DNA of 64,000 nucleotides, taken from NCBI GenBank assembly GCA_943788815.1, contig CALSRS010000001.1:1921501-1985500 (forward strand), read 5' to 3'. The translations under genes were made by a program, and so were the position numbers. The stretch comes from an uncultured Gammaproteobacteria bacterium. GTDB lineage: Bacteria > Pseudomonadota > Gammaproteobacteria > Eutrophobiales > Eutrophobiaceae. The notes under the pieces were generated by a model. The model saw nothing but the letters and a program-made list of their open reading frames with translations. It searched no databases and had not been told where the DNA came from. Shown here piece after piece: positions 10,496 through 19,690 of the stretch. Position 1 is the stretch's first letter, and each line of letters starts with the position of its first letter.

Positions 10496-11578
10496 ATGTT
10501 CGAATATTTCCACTCCTGGTACAAAAGATACTTTACCGACCCACAGGCTTCCTTGCTGGTGGTGCTGTTGATTGCGAGTTTTCTCATTATCTTTTATATG
10601 GGGGGAATGCTGGCGCCGTTCTTCGCCGCGTTAATCATCGCATATATGCTTGAAGGGTCTATCTCATTTCTGGAAAACAAGAATCTGCCACGTTTGCTGG
10701 CCGTGAACCTGGTATTTCTTCTGTTTATGACCTTTTTAATATTCCTGGTCGTGGTGCTGCTCCCCATATTGTCACGACAAACCAGTCAGTTTTTCCAGGA
10801 GTTACCAGGAATGATAAATAATGGTCAGGGGCTGTTGATGAAATTACCCCAACAATATCCTGATATTTTTACCGAAGAGGCTATCACTCAGGTTATCGTA
10901 GCATCGCGAACTGCAATAAGTGCAGTGGGCCAAACAATTTTATCATTCTCACTATCTTCCATCCCCGTGATTATCACGGTACTGGTTTATCTAATTCTTG
11001 TCCCGCTTATGATATTTTTCATATTGAAGGACAAGAAAGATATTATGAACTGGTTGGCTCGATTTCTGCCTTCGGAGAAAAATTTAATCTTGTCTCTTTG
11101 GGAGGAAATGGACTCACAAATTGGAAATTACATTCGTGGCAAGGTTTATGAAATAATTATTGTTTACCTGGCTGCATATCTGCTGTTTCGTATTTTTGGA
11201 CTTAATTACGCGTCATTATTGGCAATTGTCGTGGGTCTTTCAGTCATCATCCCCTATATTGGTGCGACCTTTGTAACAATACCCATAGCCCTGGTTGCAT
11301 ATTTCCAATGGGGCATAGGATCAGATTTTTACTGGTTGGTAATCTGGTATTTTGTTTTACAAATTCTTGATGGCAATGCATTGGTGCCGATACTGGTAGG
11401 AGATGTAGTTAAATTACACCCGATTGCCATCATAGTTTCCATCCTGGTTTTTGGTGGTCTTTGGGGTTTCTGGGGTGTGTTTTTTGCAATTCCACTGGCC
11501 ACTTTGGTGAAAGCATTAATTTATGCCTGGCCAACAAATACAACTACTGGTGAACCCGAGTTACGTTCTGATGGCTAG
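10496..11578 (+). CDS. perM: AI-2E family transporter / PerM-like permease
   Basis: A 360-residue inner-membrane protein with about seven membrane segments. It matches the AI-2E/PerM family: N-terminal helices separated by MGGMLAPFFAALIIAYML, a long soluble stretch (about 85-150), then VLVYLILVPLMIFFILKDKK and the family-typical GLNYASLLAIVVGLSVIIPYIG and VGDVVKLHPIAIIVSILVFG. Substrates are uncertain for most members. It is convergent with bcp (13 bases apart) and close to dapA, a known gammaproteobacterial neighbourhood. Confidence 0.88.
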   Translation: MFEYFHSWYKRYFTDPQASLLVVLLIASFLIIFYMGGMLAPFFAALIIAYMLEGSISFLENKNLPRLLAVNLVFLLFMTFLIFLVVVLLPILSRQTSQFFQELPGMINNGQGLLMKLPQQYPDIFTEEAITQVIVASRTAISAVGQTILSFSLSSIPVIITVLVYLILVPLMIFFILKDKKDIMNWLARFLPSEKNLILSLWEEMDSQIGNYIRGKVYEIIIVYLAAYLLFRIFGLNYASLLAIVVGLSVIIPYIGATFVTIPIALVAYFQWGIGSDFYWLVIWYFVLQILDGNALVPILVGDVVKLHPIAIIVSILVFGGLWGFWGVFFAIPLATLVKALIYAWPTNTTTGEPELRSDG

Positions 11579-11591
11579 GTAAACACTCTCG

Positions 11592-12065
11592 TTATTTTTT
11601 CAGTTCCTTTACTGCCTCTAGTACTTCTTCGACATGACCATCAACTTTTACCTTGCGCCATTCTTTTCTCAAAACGCCTTTGTCATCAATTAAAAAAGTA
11701 CTACGTTCTATTCCCATTACTTTTTTTCCATACATATTTTTTTGTTTTATAACATCAAACAGATTACAAAGTTTTTCATCTTCATCGGAAAGTAAATCAA
11801 ATGGAAAACATTGATTGGTTTTGAATTTTTCATGAGACTTGATTGAGTCCCTTGAGACACCCAGAATCTTTGTTTTTCGAGAACTGAATTTTCGTATGTT
11901 GTCTCGAAAGTCCTGTCCTTCTAGAGTACAACCAGGGGTGGAGTCCCTGGGATAAAAATATAGAACGACGTAATTTCCTTTTAGGGAAGATAGCTTGATA
12001 TTTTTGTCCCCGGTTGCAGGTAAATTAAAATCAGGAACTTTTTTACCAACGGCTATTTTGCTCAT
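11592..12065 (-). CDS. bcp: Thioredoxin-dependent peroxiredoxin, Bcp/PrxQ type
   Basis: A 157-residue thiol peroxidase reducing hydroperoxides. The peroxidatic cysteine is in FYPRDSTPGCTLEG (residue about 46), with the supporting PxxxT/SxxC motif. The second cysteine five residues later that many Bcp proteins use for the resolving disulfide is absent here (CTLEGQDFRD). Other cysteines occur further along in NQCFPFDL and EKLCNLF, so resolution is either different or of the 1-Cys kind. AAGGAAAT lies just before the ATG. Convergent with perM. Confidence 0.93.
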   Translation of the reverse strand: MSKIAVGKKVPDFNLPATGDKNIKLSSLKGNYVVLYFYPRDSTPGCTLEGQDFRDNIRKFSSRKTKILGVSRDSIKSHEKFKTNQCFPFDLLSDEDEKLCNLFDVIKQKNMYGKKVMGIERSTFLIDDKGVLRKEWRKVKVDGHVEEVLEAVKELKK

Positions 12066-12278
12066 TTTATTTCCTTATTATTTTTTTTTATTATGCGGTG
12101 AGGGTAAACGGCAGGTCAAGAGTGATAATCGTCAGGTGAGAAGTGTGAGGTGAGAGGGATGAAGTGTCGGCACTTTTAGTATTTGATCCCCTGAAACACA
12201 TTCCGAAAATATCTGAACTGACTCTTTAGTATATTGAGACTCTTGGTCCTTTATCCCTCACTCTTCACCCCTTAGGCC

Positions 12279-12425
12279 TAACTTTATGCTTACTTTTTGC
12301 CAGCTTACGGCAATATATGGGTATAATGCAGGCATAATCTTGTCATATTCAATATAGCCAAGTACCATACGTGGCTCAGAAATTCGCGTACGTGGAACTT
12401 CAACATTTTAGTAAGCATAAAGTTA
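12279..12425. repeat. 147-bp element with perfect 16-bp terminal inverted repeats, upstream of dapA
   Basis: TAACTTTATGCTTACT (12279-12294) is exactly repeated in reverse complement at 12410-12425. The 115 bases between contain a plausible promoter (TATAAT at 12322) and a GTACCATACGTGG...CGCGTACGTGGAAC region. It could be a miniature mobile element or a long stem forming in the dapA leader transcript. I do not recognise it as a known riboswitch. Confidence 0.6.
12297..12327 (+). promoter_or_regulatory. Candidate dapA promoter
   Basis: TATAAT at 12322-12327 is a consensus -10 box; TTGCCA at 12297-12302 is a 5/6 match to the -35 consensus but at a long 19-base spacing. It would give a leader of roughly 120 bases before dapA. 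It sits inside the 12279-12425 inverted repeat, so element and promoter are coupled. Confidence 0.4.
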
Positions 12426-12455
12426 ATCCCGGTATAAACGTAAAAACATAAATTC

Positions 12456-13343
12456 ATGTTCAAAGGTAGCAGTGTTGCAATTGTGACGCCCATGAAGAAG
12501 GGCGTATCCCCGGATACAGAACTGGATCTTGACGATCTGGCACGATTGGTAGAATTCCATATAGAAAATGGCACAGATGCCATCGTTTCCATGGGAACCA
12601 CGGGGGAATCAGCTACTCTAACTGAAAAAGAACACTGTTTTGTCATTCGCAAGACCGTAGAGTTTGTAAACGGAAGGATACCGGTTATTGCCGGGACGGG
12701 GGCAAATTCCACCCTGGAGGCGATAAGACTGACCCAATGCGCGAAAGATGCTGGTGCGGATGCCTGTCTACTGGTGACCCCGTATTACAATAAACCGACT
12801 CAGGAAGGTTTGTTTCAGCATTTTAAAGTAATTGCGAAGGAGGTGTCGATCCCGCAAATACTCTATAATGTGCCATCCAGAACGGCATGTGACATGGTCC
12901 CTGAGACAGTGGCACGCTTGTCCGAGGTAACAAACATTATCGGGATTAAAGAGGCAACAGGCGAGATCAACAGGGTAAAAGTTACCCGTGAAATGTGCGG
13001 TAATGATTTTTTACTGTTTAGCGGTGATGACGAAACAGCCTGCGATTTTATGTTAGAAGGTGGAGATGGCGTTATATCAGTCACTGCCAATGTCACGCCT
13101 AAGGCTATGCATGACATGAGTATGGAAGCAATATCTGGGAATGTTGAGCGCGCCCGTGAGTTAGATACTAAACTTGCGGGATTGCATAAATGGTTGTTTG
13201 TAGAAGCAAATCCGATCCCGGTAAAGTGGGCGGTAAATAAACTTGGCTTAATCGATTCTGGTATTCGGCTACCATTGACCTGGTTGTCAGATGAATATCA
13301 TGATGCAGTTGAAACAGCTATGAAACAAGCAGAAGTAATTTAA
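12456..13343 (+). CDS. dapA: 4-hydroxy-tetrahydrodipicolinate synthase
   Basis: A 295-residue TIM-barrel aldolase condensing pyruvate with aspartate semialdehyde on the lysine/diaminopimelate pathway. Conserved elements: GTTGESATL (residues about 43-51), TPYYNKPTQEGLFQHF (catalytic Tyr), YNVPSRT, and the Schiff-base lysine in IIGIKEATGE (about residue 163). It is followed after 15 bases by a BamC-like lipoprotein gene, the arrangement also seen in E. coli (dapA-bamC), so the pair is probably one operon. Confidence 0.97.
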   Translation: MFKGSSVAIVTPMKKGVSPDTELDLDDLARLVEFHIENGTDAIVSMGTTGESATLTEKEHCFVIRKTVEFVNGRIPVIAGTGANSTLEAIRLTQCAKDAGADACLLVTPYYNKPTQEGLFQHFKVIAKEVSIPQILYNVPSRTACDMVPETVARLSEVTNIIGIKEATGEINRVKVTREMCGNDFLLFSGDDETACDFMLEGGDGVISVTANVTPKAMHDMSMEAISGNVERARELDTKLAGLHKWLFVEANPIPVKWAVNKLGLIDSGIRLPLTWLSDEYHDAVETAMKQAEVI

Positions 13344-13358
13344 TATATGGAAGGTAAA

Positions 13359-13985
13359 ATGAAAGTATTTGTAATTACATTATTGATGGTATTAATAACA
13401 GGGTGTTCTACGATCAATAATGTGTTTCCAGACAGGAGCAGGGAATATGAACGTGCTCAAACTATGCCTAGCCTTGAAATACCACCGGATCTGGTGGCAA
13501 GTGGCATCAACGATAGTATGTCTATTCCAGGTGAAGCAACAAGGGTAGTGCCGTCTCAAGGCCAAGCTACTACCTCATCGACGCCTGCATCAACAACTAA
13601 CATAAAACAGGCATCAATTGAGTCAATTAATAATAAACCGCTACTATCTATTCCTGAAGAATATACAACTGCCTGGACTGAAGTAGACAAGATTCTGCAA
13701 AATGCCGAAATTAAAATTAATGAACAAGACCAAGCGACTGGTGTAGTAAATGTTTCTTATTCCATAGATGGGCAAACTGAGGATAGAGGATTATTTACCA
13801 TGATTAGAACCTGGGACTGGAGAACATCCGCTGACGCCGAGGATTTTCAAATCAGTCTGACTGGCGTGGGGAATAAAACCGAATTGATAATCCTGGATAT
13901 GGATGGTGAATGGGTTAATGATGACACTTCCAACAGTTTGTTGACTACAATTCGGGATCACTACAACCTCAGTCATACTCAGTAG
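13359..13985 (+). CDS. bamC: Outer-membrane assembly lipoprotein BamC-like
   Basis: A 208-residue lipoprotein: hydrophobic signal with lipobox LITGC (Cys at about residue 16), then RSREYERAQTMPSLEIPPDL, which resembles the BamC N-terminal region that contacts BamD, a Thr/Ser linker, and one C-terminal domain (about 95-208). E. coli BamC has two such helix-grip domains, so this is a shorter version. ATG 13359 is preferred over one 12 bases upstream because GGAAGG precedes it at proper distance. Position directly after dapA supports the call. Confidence 0.82.
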   Translation: MKVFVITLLMVLITGCSTINNVFPDRSREYERAQTMPSLEIPPDLVASGINDSMSIPGEATRVVPSQGQATTSSTPASTTNIKQASIESINNKPLLSIPEEYTTAWTEVDKILQNAEIKINEQDQATGVVNVSYSIDGQTEDRGLFTMIRTWDWRTSADAEDFQISLTGVGNKTELIILDMDGEWVNDDTSNSLLTTIRDHYNLSHTQ

Positions 13986-14001
13986 TCTGGTAAATTACTA
14001 G

Positions 14002-15393
14002 CTATCTCTTAGAATATCGAATTACCCTTTGGCGTTGTTTTAACTGTCTGCCTGTTAAAACGTTTCGATTATGACGGTAGGGGTTTTTCCCATACTTGAA
14101 TTGAATAAAAACAGGTGTTCCGACTAATTTCAATTCTCGACGATAAAAATTTGATAGATAGCGAGTATATGAATCAGGCACACGATTTGTCTGGTTTCCG
14201 TGAACTATAATCCGAAGTGGGTTATGACCTCCAAGATGTGCATACCTGAGCTTGATACGACGACCATTTTTTAATGGAGGAGGATGGGCTGTAACCGCAT
14301 CGGATAATAAATCAGTTAGATATGATGACTGGATCTGTTTGTTAATGCATTTTTCAATTTTATTGACGGTCTTGAAAATATCACCGACGCCAGTTCCATG
14401 TAGTGCAGAAATAAAGTGATAACAAGCATAATCAATGAATGAAAGTTTTCTATCGATCTGGTTCTTGATTAATTCCTTTTGACTATGTCCAAGGTTGTCC
14501 CATTTATTAGCAGCGATAATTAGCGGCTTACCGCTTTGCAGTGTCAATCCCAGCAAGTGCAGATCTTGATCAGTTAACGCCTCGCTGGCATCAATAACAG
14601 CAATGATAATATTCGCTGTCTCAATTGCCTGTAGTGACTTTATGACACTTATCTTTTCTATATCTTCTGATAAGCGGGCACGTCTTCTCACACCCGCTGT
14701 ATCTACCAGTTCGTACTCTTTATTATGATGAGTAAATGGGACCAAGATACTGTCACGTGTCGTCCCGGGCTTATCAAAGGTCAAGACCCGCTCTTCCCCT
14801 ACAATGCGATTAATTAATGTAGATTTTCCGACATTAGGTCTGCCAATAATGGTGATTCTTGTTTTGGATTCTGATTCTTCTTCAATAATTTTAACTGGAA
14901 AATCTTCCAAGGCATCATCGAGAATCGCATCTATGCCATAACCTTTTTTGGCAGAGATAGGATAAGGTGTGCCTATACCAAGATTATAAAATTCTGCGCA
15001 GGCTATATCCTCATCCATACCTTCTGTTTTATTTACCAGTAGATACAGTTTTTTATTGGATGACCTGATGACACTAGAAAGGTTTTCATCTGCCAGGGTA
15101 ATGCCTTCCTGGCCATCAACAACCCAGAATAAAACATCAGCTTCTTTAATTGCCTGTAAAGATTGTCGTGATACCAGGTCAGATATGGCCTCATCTTTTG
15201 TGACGTAATCATTAAGGCCACCTGTATCAACAACAAGGATTTCTCTTTTTTTGTAAGTGGCGAGCCCATAATTTCTGTCACGGGTCACCCCTGGCATATC
15301 CGCAATGAGTGCACTACGAGTGCCAGTTATCTTGTTAAAAAGAGTGGATTTTCCTGTGTTGGGTCGTCCAACGATTGCGATAACGGGATACAT
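14002..15393 (-). CDS. der: Ribosome-associated GTPase Der (EngA)
   Basis: A 463-residue protein with two tandem GTPase domains and a C-terminal KH-like domain, needed for 50S ribosomal subunit assembly. Domain 1 starts GRPNTGKSTLFNKI with DTGGL and NKTE; domain 2 starts at about 180 with GRPNVGKSTLINRI, DTAGVRRRAR and NKWD. The C-terminal region has HPPPLKNGRRIKLRYAHLGG and VRYSKR-like basic end. It follows bamB by 44 bases on the same strand, in the classic order hisS-yfgM-bamB-der. Confidence 0.97.
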   Translation of the reverse strand: MYPVIAIVGRPNTGKSTLFNKITGTRSALIADMPGVTRDRNYGLATYKKREILVVDTGGLNDYVTKDEAISDLVSRQSLQAIKEADVLFWVVDGQEGITLADENLSSVIRSSNKKLYLLVNKTEGMDEDIACAEFYNLGIGTPYPISAKKGYGIDAILDDALEDFPVKIIEEESESKTRITIIGRPNVGKSTLINRIVGEERVLTFDKPGTTRDSILVPFTHHNKEYELVDTAGVRRRARLSEDIEKISVIKSLQAIETANIIIAVIDASEALTDQDLHLLGLTLQSGKPLIIAANKWDNLGHSQKELIKNQIDRKLSFIDYACYHFISALHGTGVGDIFKTVNKIEKCINKQIQSSYLTDLLSDAVTAHPPPLKNGRRIKLRYAHLGGHNPLRIIVHGNQTNRVPDSYTRYLSNFYRRELKLVGTPVFIQFKYGKNPYRHNRNVLTGRQLKQRQRVIRYSKR

Positions 15394-15437
15394 GATAGCT
15401 GGACAGGCAAAATAATTATCTCGAACAATCGATCCGA

Positions 15438-16628
15438 TTATTCGTATGTCAGGGCCGCCAATTCCCCGTCCGTAGTGAAAGCATATACAATATTGCCGGC
15501 GATAACAGGCGGCGAAATGAATCTTTCTTTTGAAATTTGTTGTCTTGCCACAAAGGCACCGGTAGTTTTATCCAACCAGTGAAGATAACCTTCAAAGTCA
15601 CCAACTACGAGATAGTTACCAACAGAAGACGGCGCGGTTAAATCCCTATTTAAAAGCCCATCCATTTTCCAGATAGAAGCGCCGTTAAATCGGTCAAACG
15701 CCCAAATTACACTATGGTCATCGGTGATATATAAATAATCATCATCCACGGTGAATCCGCTGTATGAAGAAGTGTCACGGTTCCAAAGTATCCTGCCAGT
15801 ATCAAGAGTAAGCGCGGCAAGTTGTCCCTGGAAAGATACAACATAAACAATCCCGCCTGACACCATAGGGCTGGCATCGATGTCGACCATCCTTTCGAGC
15901 TCAGACCGGCCACTGGCAGCGGTAATACCTGTTTCCCATATTACACTGCCGGTATTGACGTCCAGGGATGCCAGGCTTCCACTGTCAAAACCAATAATTA
16001 TGATATCACCATCTATTGCCGGTGTGCTGGTACCTCGTAGTGTTAGTGCTGGAACGGTTTTTTCGTAAGTCCATAACCTTCGTCCAGAATCACCATTTAG
16101 TCCAAAGATTCTGCCATCAAGGGTGCGCACGATAACGATATTGCCCGACTTGACCGGGGGCGCGAGAATTTCGCTGGATACTTTTGATGTCCAAAGCTCG
16201 TCACCAGTCTCGGAATCCAGGGCAATCACATCACCATTGTTTGTTCCTAAATAAACTGCGTTACCGCTGTACCCTGGTCCACCTGTGATAAAAACCTTGT
16301 CACCTTTTGAAAAGAAACCGCCACCCATTTCAAGTGTGTAAGTCCAGATGTTTCGTCCGTTTTCGATGTTCAGTGCCAGAATCTTGTTATTGGTATCTGC
16401 GATGAATATTTTATTTTCAGCCACCTTGGGTTGTAGTAACAGGTATTGTTCATCTGTACCCTTCCCTGTGTTTCTGTCCCAAAGTTCTGTGACTTTCAGG
16501 CTTGCTTCAAACTCGGTAAGTTCCGCAGGAGGATCAAAGTCTTCGGCTTTTTCGCCCATCAGGTTGTTCAGAGTTTCACAACCTGTGAGTAGAAAAAAAC
16601 ATAACAGCAATAAGAGGCGATAAAACAT
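15438..16628 (-). CDS. bamB: Outer-membrane protein assembly factor BamB
   Basis: A 396-residue lipoprotein: signal with lipobox LLTGC (Cys about 17) followed by a beta-propeller made of PQQ-like repeats, recognisable as repeated blocks such as LALNIENGRNIWTY, IALDSETGDELWTS, FGLNGDSGRRLWTY, ASLDVNTGSVIWET and AALTLDTGRILWNR. BamB binds BamA in the outer-membrane protein insertion complex. It begins 7 bases after yfgM and precedes der. Confidence 0.96.
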   Translation of the reverse strand: MFYRLLLLLCFFLLTGCETLNNLMGEKAEDFDPPAELTEFEASLKVTELWDRNTGKGTDEQYLLLQPKVAENKIFIADTNNKILALNIENGRNIWTYTLEMGGGFFSKGDKVFITGGPGYSGNAVYLGTNNGDVIALDSETGDELWTSKVSSEILAPPVKSGNIVIVRTLDGRIFGLNGDSGRRLWTYEKTVPALTLRGTSTPAIDGDIIIIGFDSGSLASLDVNTGSVIWETGITAASGRSELERMVDIDASPMVSGGIVYVVSFQGQLAALTLDTGRILWNRDTSSYSGFTVDDDYLYITDDHSVIWAFDRFNGASIWKMDGLLNRDLTAPSSVGNYLVVGDFEGYLHWLDKTTGAFVARQQISKERFISPPVIAGNIVYAFTTDGELAALTYE

Positions 16629-16635
16629 AAAAAGA

Positions 16636-17286
16636 TTATCTTAAATTTTCAATTTTGAAATTCAGAATTCTCGGATCAAATGCCAGAGATTCTGAATCGG
16701 TGATGGCTTGTTGGTATGCTTGCCTGGCTTCGTCAACTTTACCCTGCTCAGCATAGACATCGCCTTTTATTTCATTGTACTGCGCAGCAAAGTTTCCAGG
16801 GTCACCGGATGTAACGATAGTCAATGCCTGGTCAGCTTTTTTATTAGCAATGTATATCCTTGCAAGCCTGAGGTTAATTTCGTGCCGGATAGATTCATTG
16901 TCTGTTTTCTCTAGTGCAACTTTGAGATGCTCTTCTGCAGAATCATACTTGCTTTCCAGGTTATCGATGTATGCCAGTATTAATCTTGCATATATTGCAT
17001 AGCCGGTATTTTCATAGTTTGTAACGACTTCCATGGCCTGCTTGCGGGCTTCTTCTCGATTATTGAAGCCGGTAGCGACCAGGGCACTTTGATATGTATT
17101 CGATGCAGATTCAAGATTTGCAATAGTATTGGCTTGCCAGGCACGCCATACAAATATGGCACCCAGACCCAGGACAATTCCGAAAAGAGCAGATTTGCCA
17201 TTTTCTTCCCACCATTTTTTCAGGGTTTCTAGCTGTTCATCTTCTGTTTGATATACGTCCAACAATCTTCTCCCAAGTAAGGACAT
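16636..17286 (-). CDS. yfgM: Ancillary SecYEG translocon subunit YfgM-like
   Basis: A 216-residue membrane-anchored TPR protein. A cytoplasmic N-terminus (VYQTEDEQLETLKKWWEENGK) is followed by one membrane helix (SALFGIVLGLGAIFVWRAW, about residues 32-50) and TPR-like helices facing the periplasm. In E. coli YfgM joins PpiD at the Sec translocon to help chaperone exported proteins. Position between hisS and bamB is diagnostic. The start at 17286 has GGGAGAAG-type purines upstream. Confidence 0.9.
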   Translation of the reverse strand: MSLLGRRLLDVYQTEDEQLETLKKWWEENGKSALFGIVLGLGAIFVWRAWQANTIANLESASNTYQSALVATGFNNREEARKQAMEVVTNYENTGYAIYARLILAYIDNLESKYDSAEEHLKVALEKTDNESIRHEINLRLARIYIANKKADQALTIVTSGDPGNFAAQYNEIKGDVYAEQGKVDEARQAYQQAITDSESLAFDPRILNFKIENLR

Positions 17287-17361
17287 TGCCCGGTTAATAT
17301 TAAGGAATGCTTAAAAAAATGAGCAGGCATTATAACCTTGCTGTGACTGAATAACAGCCTG

Positions 17362-18636
17362 TCAGCTAATTTGATCGCGTATTTTCTCTACAAGTTCCAA
17401 CCAGCTGACTTCTTGCTGCTCAGATTCGGTTCGCAGCGATTTTATCCCGACAGTTTGCTTTTCCAGTTCATCCTTACCGAGGATTAAGGCGATTTGTGCA
17501 CCAGATCTATCGGCCTTTTTGAACTGCTTTTTAAAATTTCCCCCACCACAGTGGGTAATTAACCTGATCCCTGGTAATTGATCCCTGAGTTTTTCTGCTA
17601 GAGACATAGCAGTTGGAATACCTTCATCTGTGGCAATAACAAAATAAATATCAGCATTTTCTGCTGGTATATCATCCCTGTTACTTTCTTCCAAAAGGAT
17701 AGTTAGACGTTCCAGTCCCATTCCAAATCCAATTCCTGGGGTAGGGGGACCACCGAAATGCTGAATCATACCGTCATACCGTCCACCGGCGCACACGGCA
17801 CTTTGGGCGCCAAGCTGATCAGTAACCCATTCAAATACTGTGCGGTTATAGTAATCCAGGCCACGAACCATTCTTGGGTTAATTGTATAACTGATATTTA
17901 CCGAATTGAGGATGTTTTGCAGTAATTCAAAGTGTTCTTTTGATTCCTCATCCAGGGTATCAGCCATTTGCGGAGCTGATTGAATAAGCTTTTCAAGCTC
18001 GGGATTTTTACTGTCGAGGATACGCATGGGGTTTTTATCCAGCCTGACCAGGCTGTCTTCATCCAGTGCATCTTTATTATCACTGAAATATTCAATCAGT
18101 TTTTCTCGATAAGCCAGTCTGGCATCAGAACTTCCCAGTGAGTTGATCTCAAGTTTAAGGCCAGTAAGTCCAAGGTCCTTCCATATCCTTGCACATATCA
18201 TAATGATCTCAGCATCAATATCCGGACCGGGCAATCCAAACGCTTCAACGCCAATCTGGTGAAATTGTCTTAAGCGTCCTTTTTGTGGACGTTCATGTCG
18301 AAACATCGGACCGTAATACCACAATCGATTGTGCTTCGACTGGACGAGTCCATTTTCAATAATGGCCCTGACACAACTTGCCGTGCCTTCGGGTCTCATT
18401 GTGAGTAGATCTCCATTTCGATCTTCAAAGGTATACATTTCCTTGGTGACGATATCTGATGTTTCACCAATCGAATGCATAAATAGTTCAGTCTTTTCCA
18501 GGATCGGTGTGCGAATTTCCTCGTAACCGTAACTATTCAGGATATTGATAACAGTAGATTCAACAAAATGCCAGACAGGCATACTTGCGGGCAATGTGTC
18601 GTGCATGCCTCTTATAACTTTTATATGTTCAGCCAC
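17362..18636 (-). CDS. hisS: Histidyl-tRNA synthetase
   Basis: A 424-residue class II synthetase. Motif 2 region reads FRHERPQKGRLRQFHQIGVEAFG; histidine-binding motifs are GLDYYNRTVFEW and GGRYDGMIQHFGG; motif 3 is PGIGFGMGLERL. The C-terminal anticodon-binding domain spans about 330-424. It lies 57 bases after rodZ; ispG, which usually stands between rodZ and hisS in gammaproteobacteria, is not there. Confidence 0.97.
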   Translation of the reverse strand: MAEHIKVIRGMHDTLPASMPVWHFVESTVINILNSYGYEEIRTPILEKTELFMHSIGETSDIVTKEMYTFEDRNGDLLTMRPEGTASCVRAIIENGLVQSKHNRLWYYGPMFRHERPQKGRLRQFHQIGVEAFGLPGPDIDAEIIMICARIWKDLGLTGLKLEINSLGSSDARLAYREKLIEYFSDNKDALDEDSLVRLDKNPMRILDSKNPELEKLIQSAPQMADTLDEESKEHFELLQNILNSVNISYTINPRMVRGLDYYNRTVFEWVTDQLGAQSAVCAGGRYDGMIQHFGGPPTPGIGFGMGLERLTILLEESNRDDIPAENADIYFVIATDEGIPTAMSLAEKLRDQLPGIRLITHCGGGNFKKQFKKADRSGAQIALILGKDELEKQTVGIKSLRTESEQQEVSWLELVEKIRDQIS

Positions 18637-18693
18637 GGTCTAGAATTCGTCGTTAATTGATATGCTCAATGGAAATAGTTGCGAGGAGGAGGA

Positions 18694-19689
18694 TTAATCC
18701 CCAAGCGTGAACCTTGCAACACCTGCGCGGGTATAAGGCGACGGATCAATGTTCTCACCATTAAAATCAATGGTAACGCCTTGTGCGAAACCAAGAGTTA
18801 TATCAAATGGTGCTGTGCCCTTAAGTACTAACTGATCTCCAGTCCTTCCCAGATCAAAATAAACTTTTTGTTCATTAGTATCAGAAATATCAATCCACGA
18901 ATCAGCAGTTATATTTAGTACCAGAGTATCGGGTCCTGTGGATGGCAGGTCTTCATCATTGTTGTCAGACATGAAATCATTATTTTGCACATCATCACTG
19001 GTGTTTGAAGTTTCAGCTTCAAAATTAACCTCTGACATAAACTGTTGGGAAATATCATCCAGTACTTGACCATCAACGGTGACATCGTCATTGGTCTGTA
19101 TATTCAGAGCATCAAGCGAGGGGTCGGATTCATTTCCAGGCGAAATGGAAATGGTTGATGGAAATAATGATGTGTAGTCTGAATTAGGCAGGTAATCATC
19201 AAGTAAAATCTCTTCAAGTGTTTCTACCTCATCAATTGAGGGCGGCTGAGGTTCTGCTATTTGTGTTTGTGATGTTAGGGGGGTGGTCACTATGAAATTA
19301 CTTTGCCACCAGGTAATCACCAGTAATACCAGGCCCAGCGAGATAAGATAGGTAAAGGCTTTTACCGGTTTGTCACTACTGCTGGACTGGGTAGGATACT
19401 TAATCTCCGGGATGATCTCCGGGTCTGCATGGGGAGCACTTTCCTTATAGATTTGCAGCATTTCGTCTGCATTTAGATTTAGTAATTTACAGTATCCTCG
19501 AATGTATCCGCGTATGTATATGGAATCAGGAAGAGAATTATAATCGTCATTTTCTATTGCAATAATAATACGATTATCAAGATGCAGCTGGCTTGCAATC
19601 TGGTGGATGCTAACGTCCTGCTTTTCACGGTGTGCCTTCAGGGTTGCACCGATGTAAACAGTCTCTTTTTCTATTTCATTCTCAAGCAT
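18694..19689 (-). CDS. rodZ: Cytoskeletal protein RodZ
   Basis: A 331-residue bitopic protein coupling MreB filaments to the cell-elongation machinery. The N-terminal Xre-type helix-turn-helix (about 10-80: LKAHREKQDVSIHQIASQLHL, then DSIYIRGYIRGYCKLLNL) is followed by one membrane helix (YLISLGLVLLVITWW, about 113-128), an acidic low-complexity periplasmic linker rich in D, S, N and T, and a C-terminal DUF4115 domain (ADSWIDISDTNEQKVYFDLG, GTAPFDITLG). It starts one base after pilW ends, implying translational coupling. Confidence 0.94.
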   Translation of the reverse strand: MLENEIEKETVYIGATLKAHREKQDVSIHQIASQLHLDNRIIIAIENDDYNSLPDSIYIRGYIRGYCKLLNLNADEMLQIYKESAPHADPEIIPEIKYPTQSSSSDKPVKAFTYLISLGLVLLVITWWQSNFIVTTPLTSQTQIAEPQPPSIDEVETLEEILLDDYLPNSDYTSLFPSTISISPGNESDPSLDALNIQTNDDVTVDGQVLDDISQQFMSEVNFEAETSNTSDDVQNNDFMSDNNDEDLPSTGPDTLVLNITADSWIDISDTNEQKVYFDLGRTGDQLVLKGTAPFDITLGFAQGVTIDFNGENIDPSPYTRAGVARFTLGD

Positions 19690-19690
19690 T

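Larger units (their letters stand above)
12066..12455. other. bcp-dapA divergent intergenic region with two inverted-repeat structures
   Basis: This 390-base gap holds no gene I can support. It contains a G/A-rich stretch of GTGAGG-type motifs at about 12130-12162 whose inverted counterpart (CCCTCACTCTTCACC) lies at about 12254-12270, then a second, separate inverted repeat at 12279-12425 (listed on its own). The dapA start has no good ribosome-binding site (AAAACATAAATTC precedes the ATG). Confidence 0.6.

Noticed and set aside
12305-12712. Open frame on the minus strand overlapping the dapA start and leader
   Set aside because: It runs opposite to a certain dapA gene, has no family resemblance and no ribosome-binding site.
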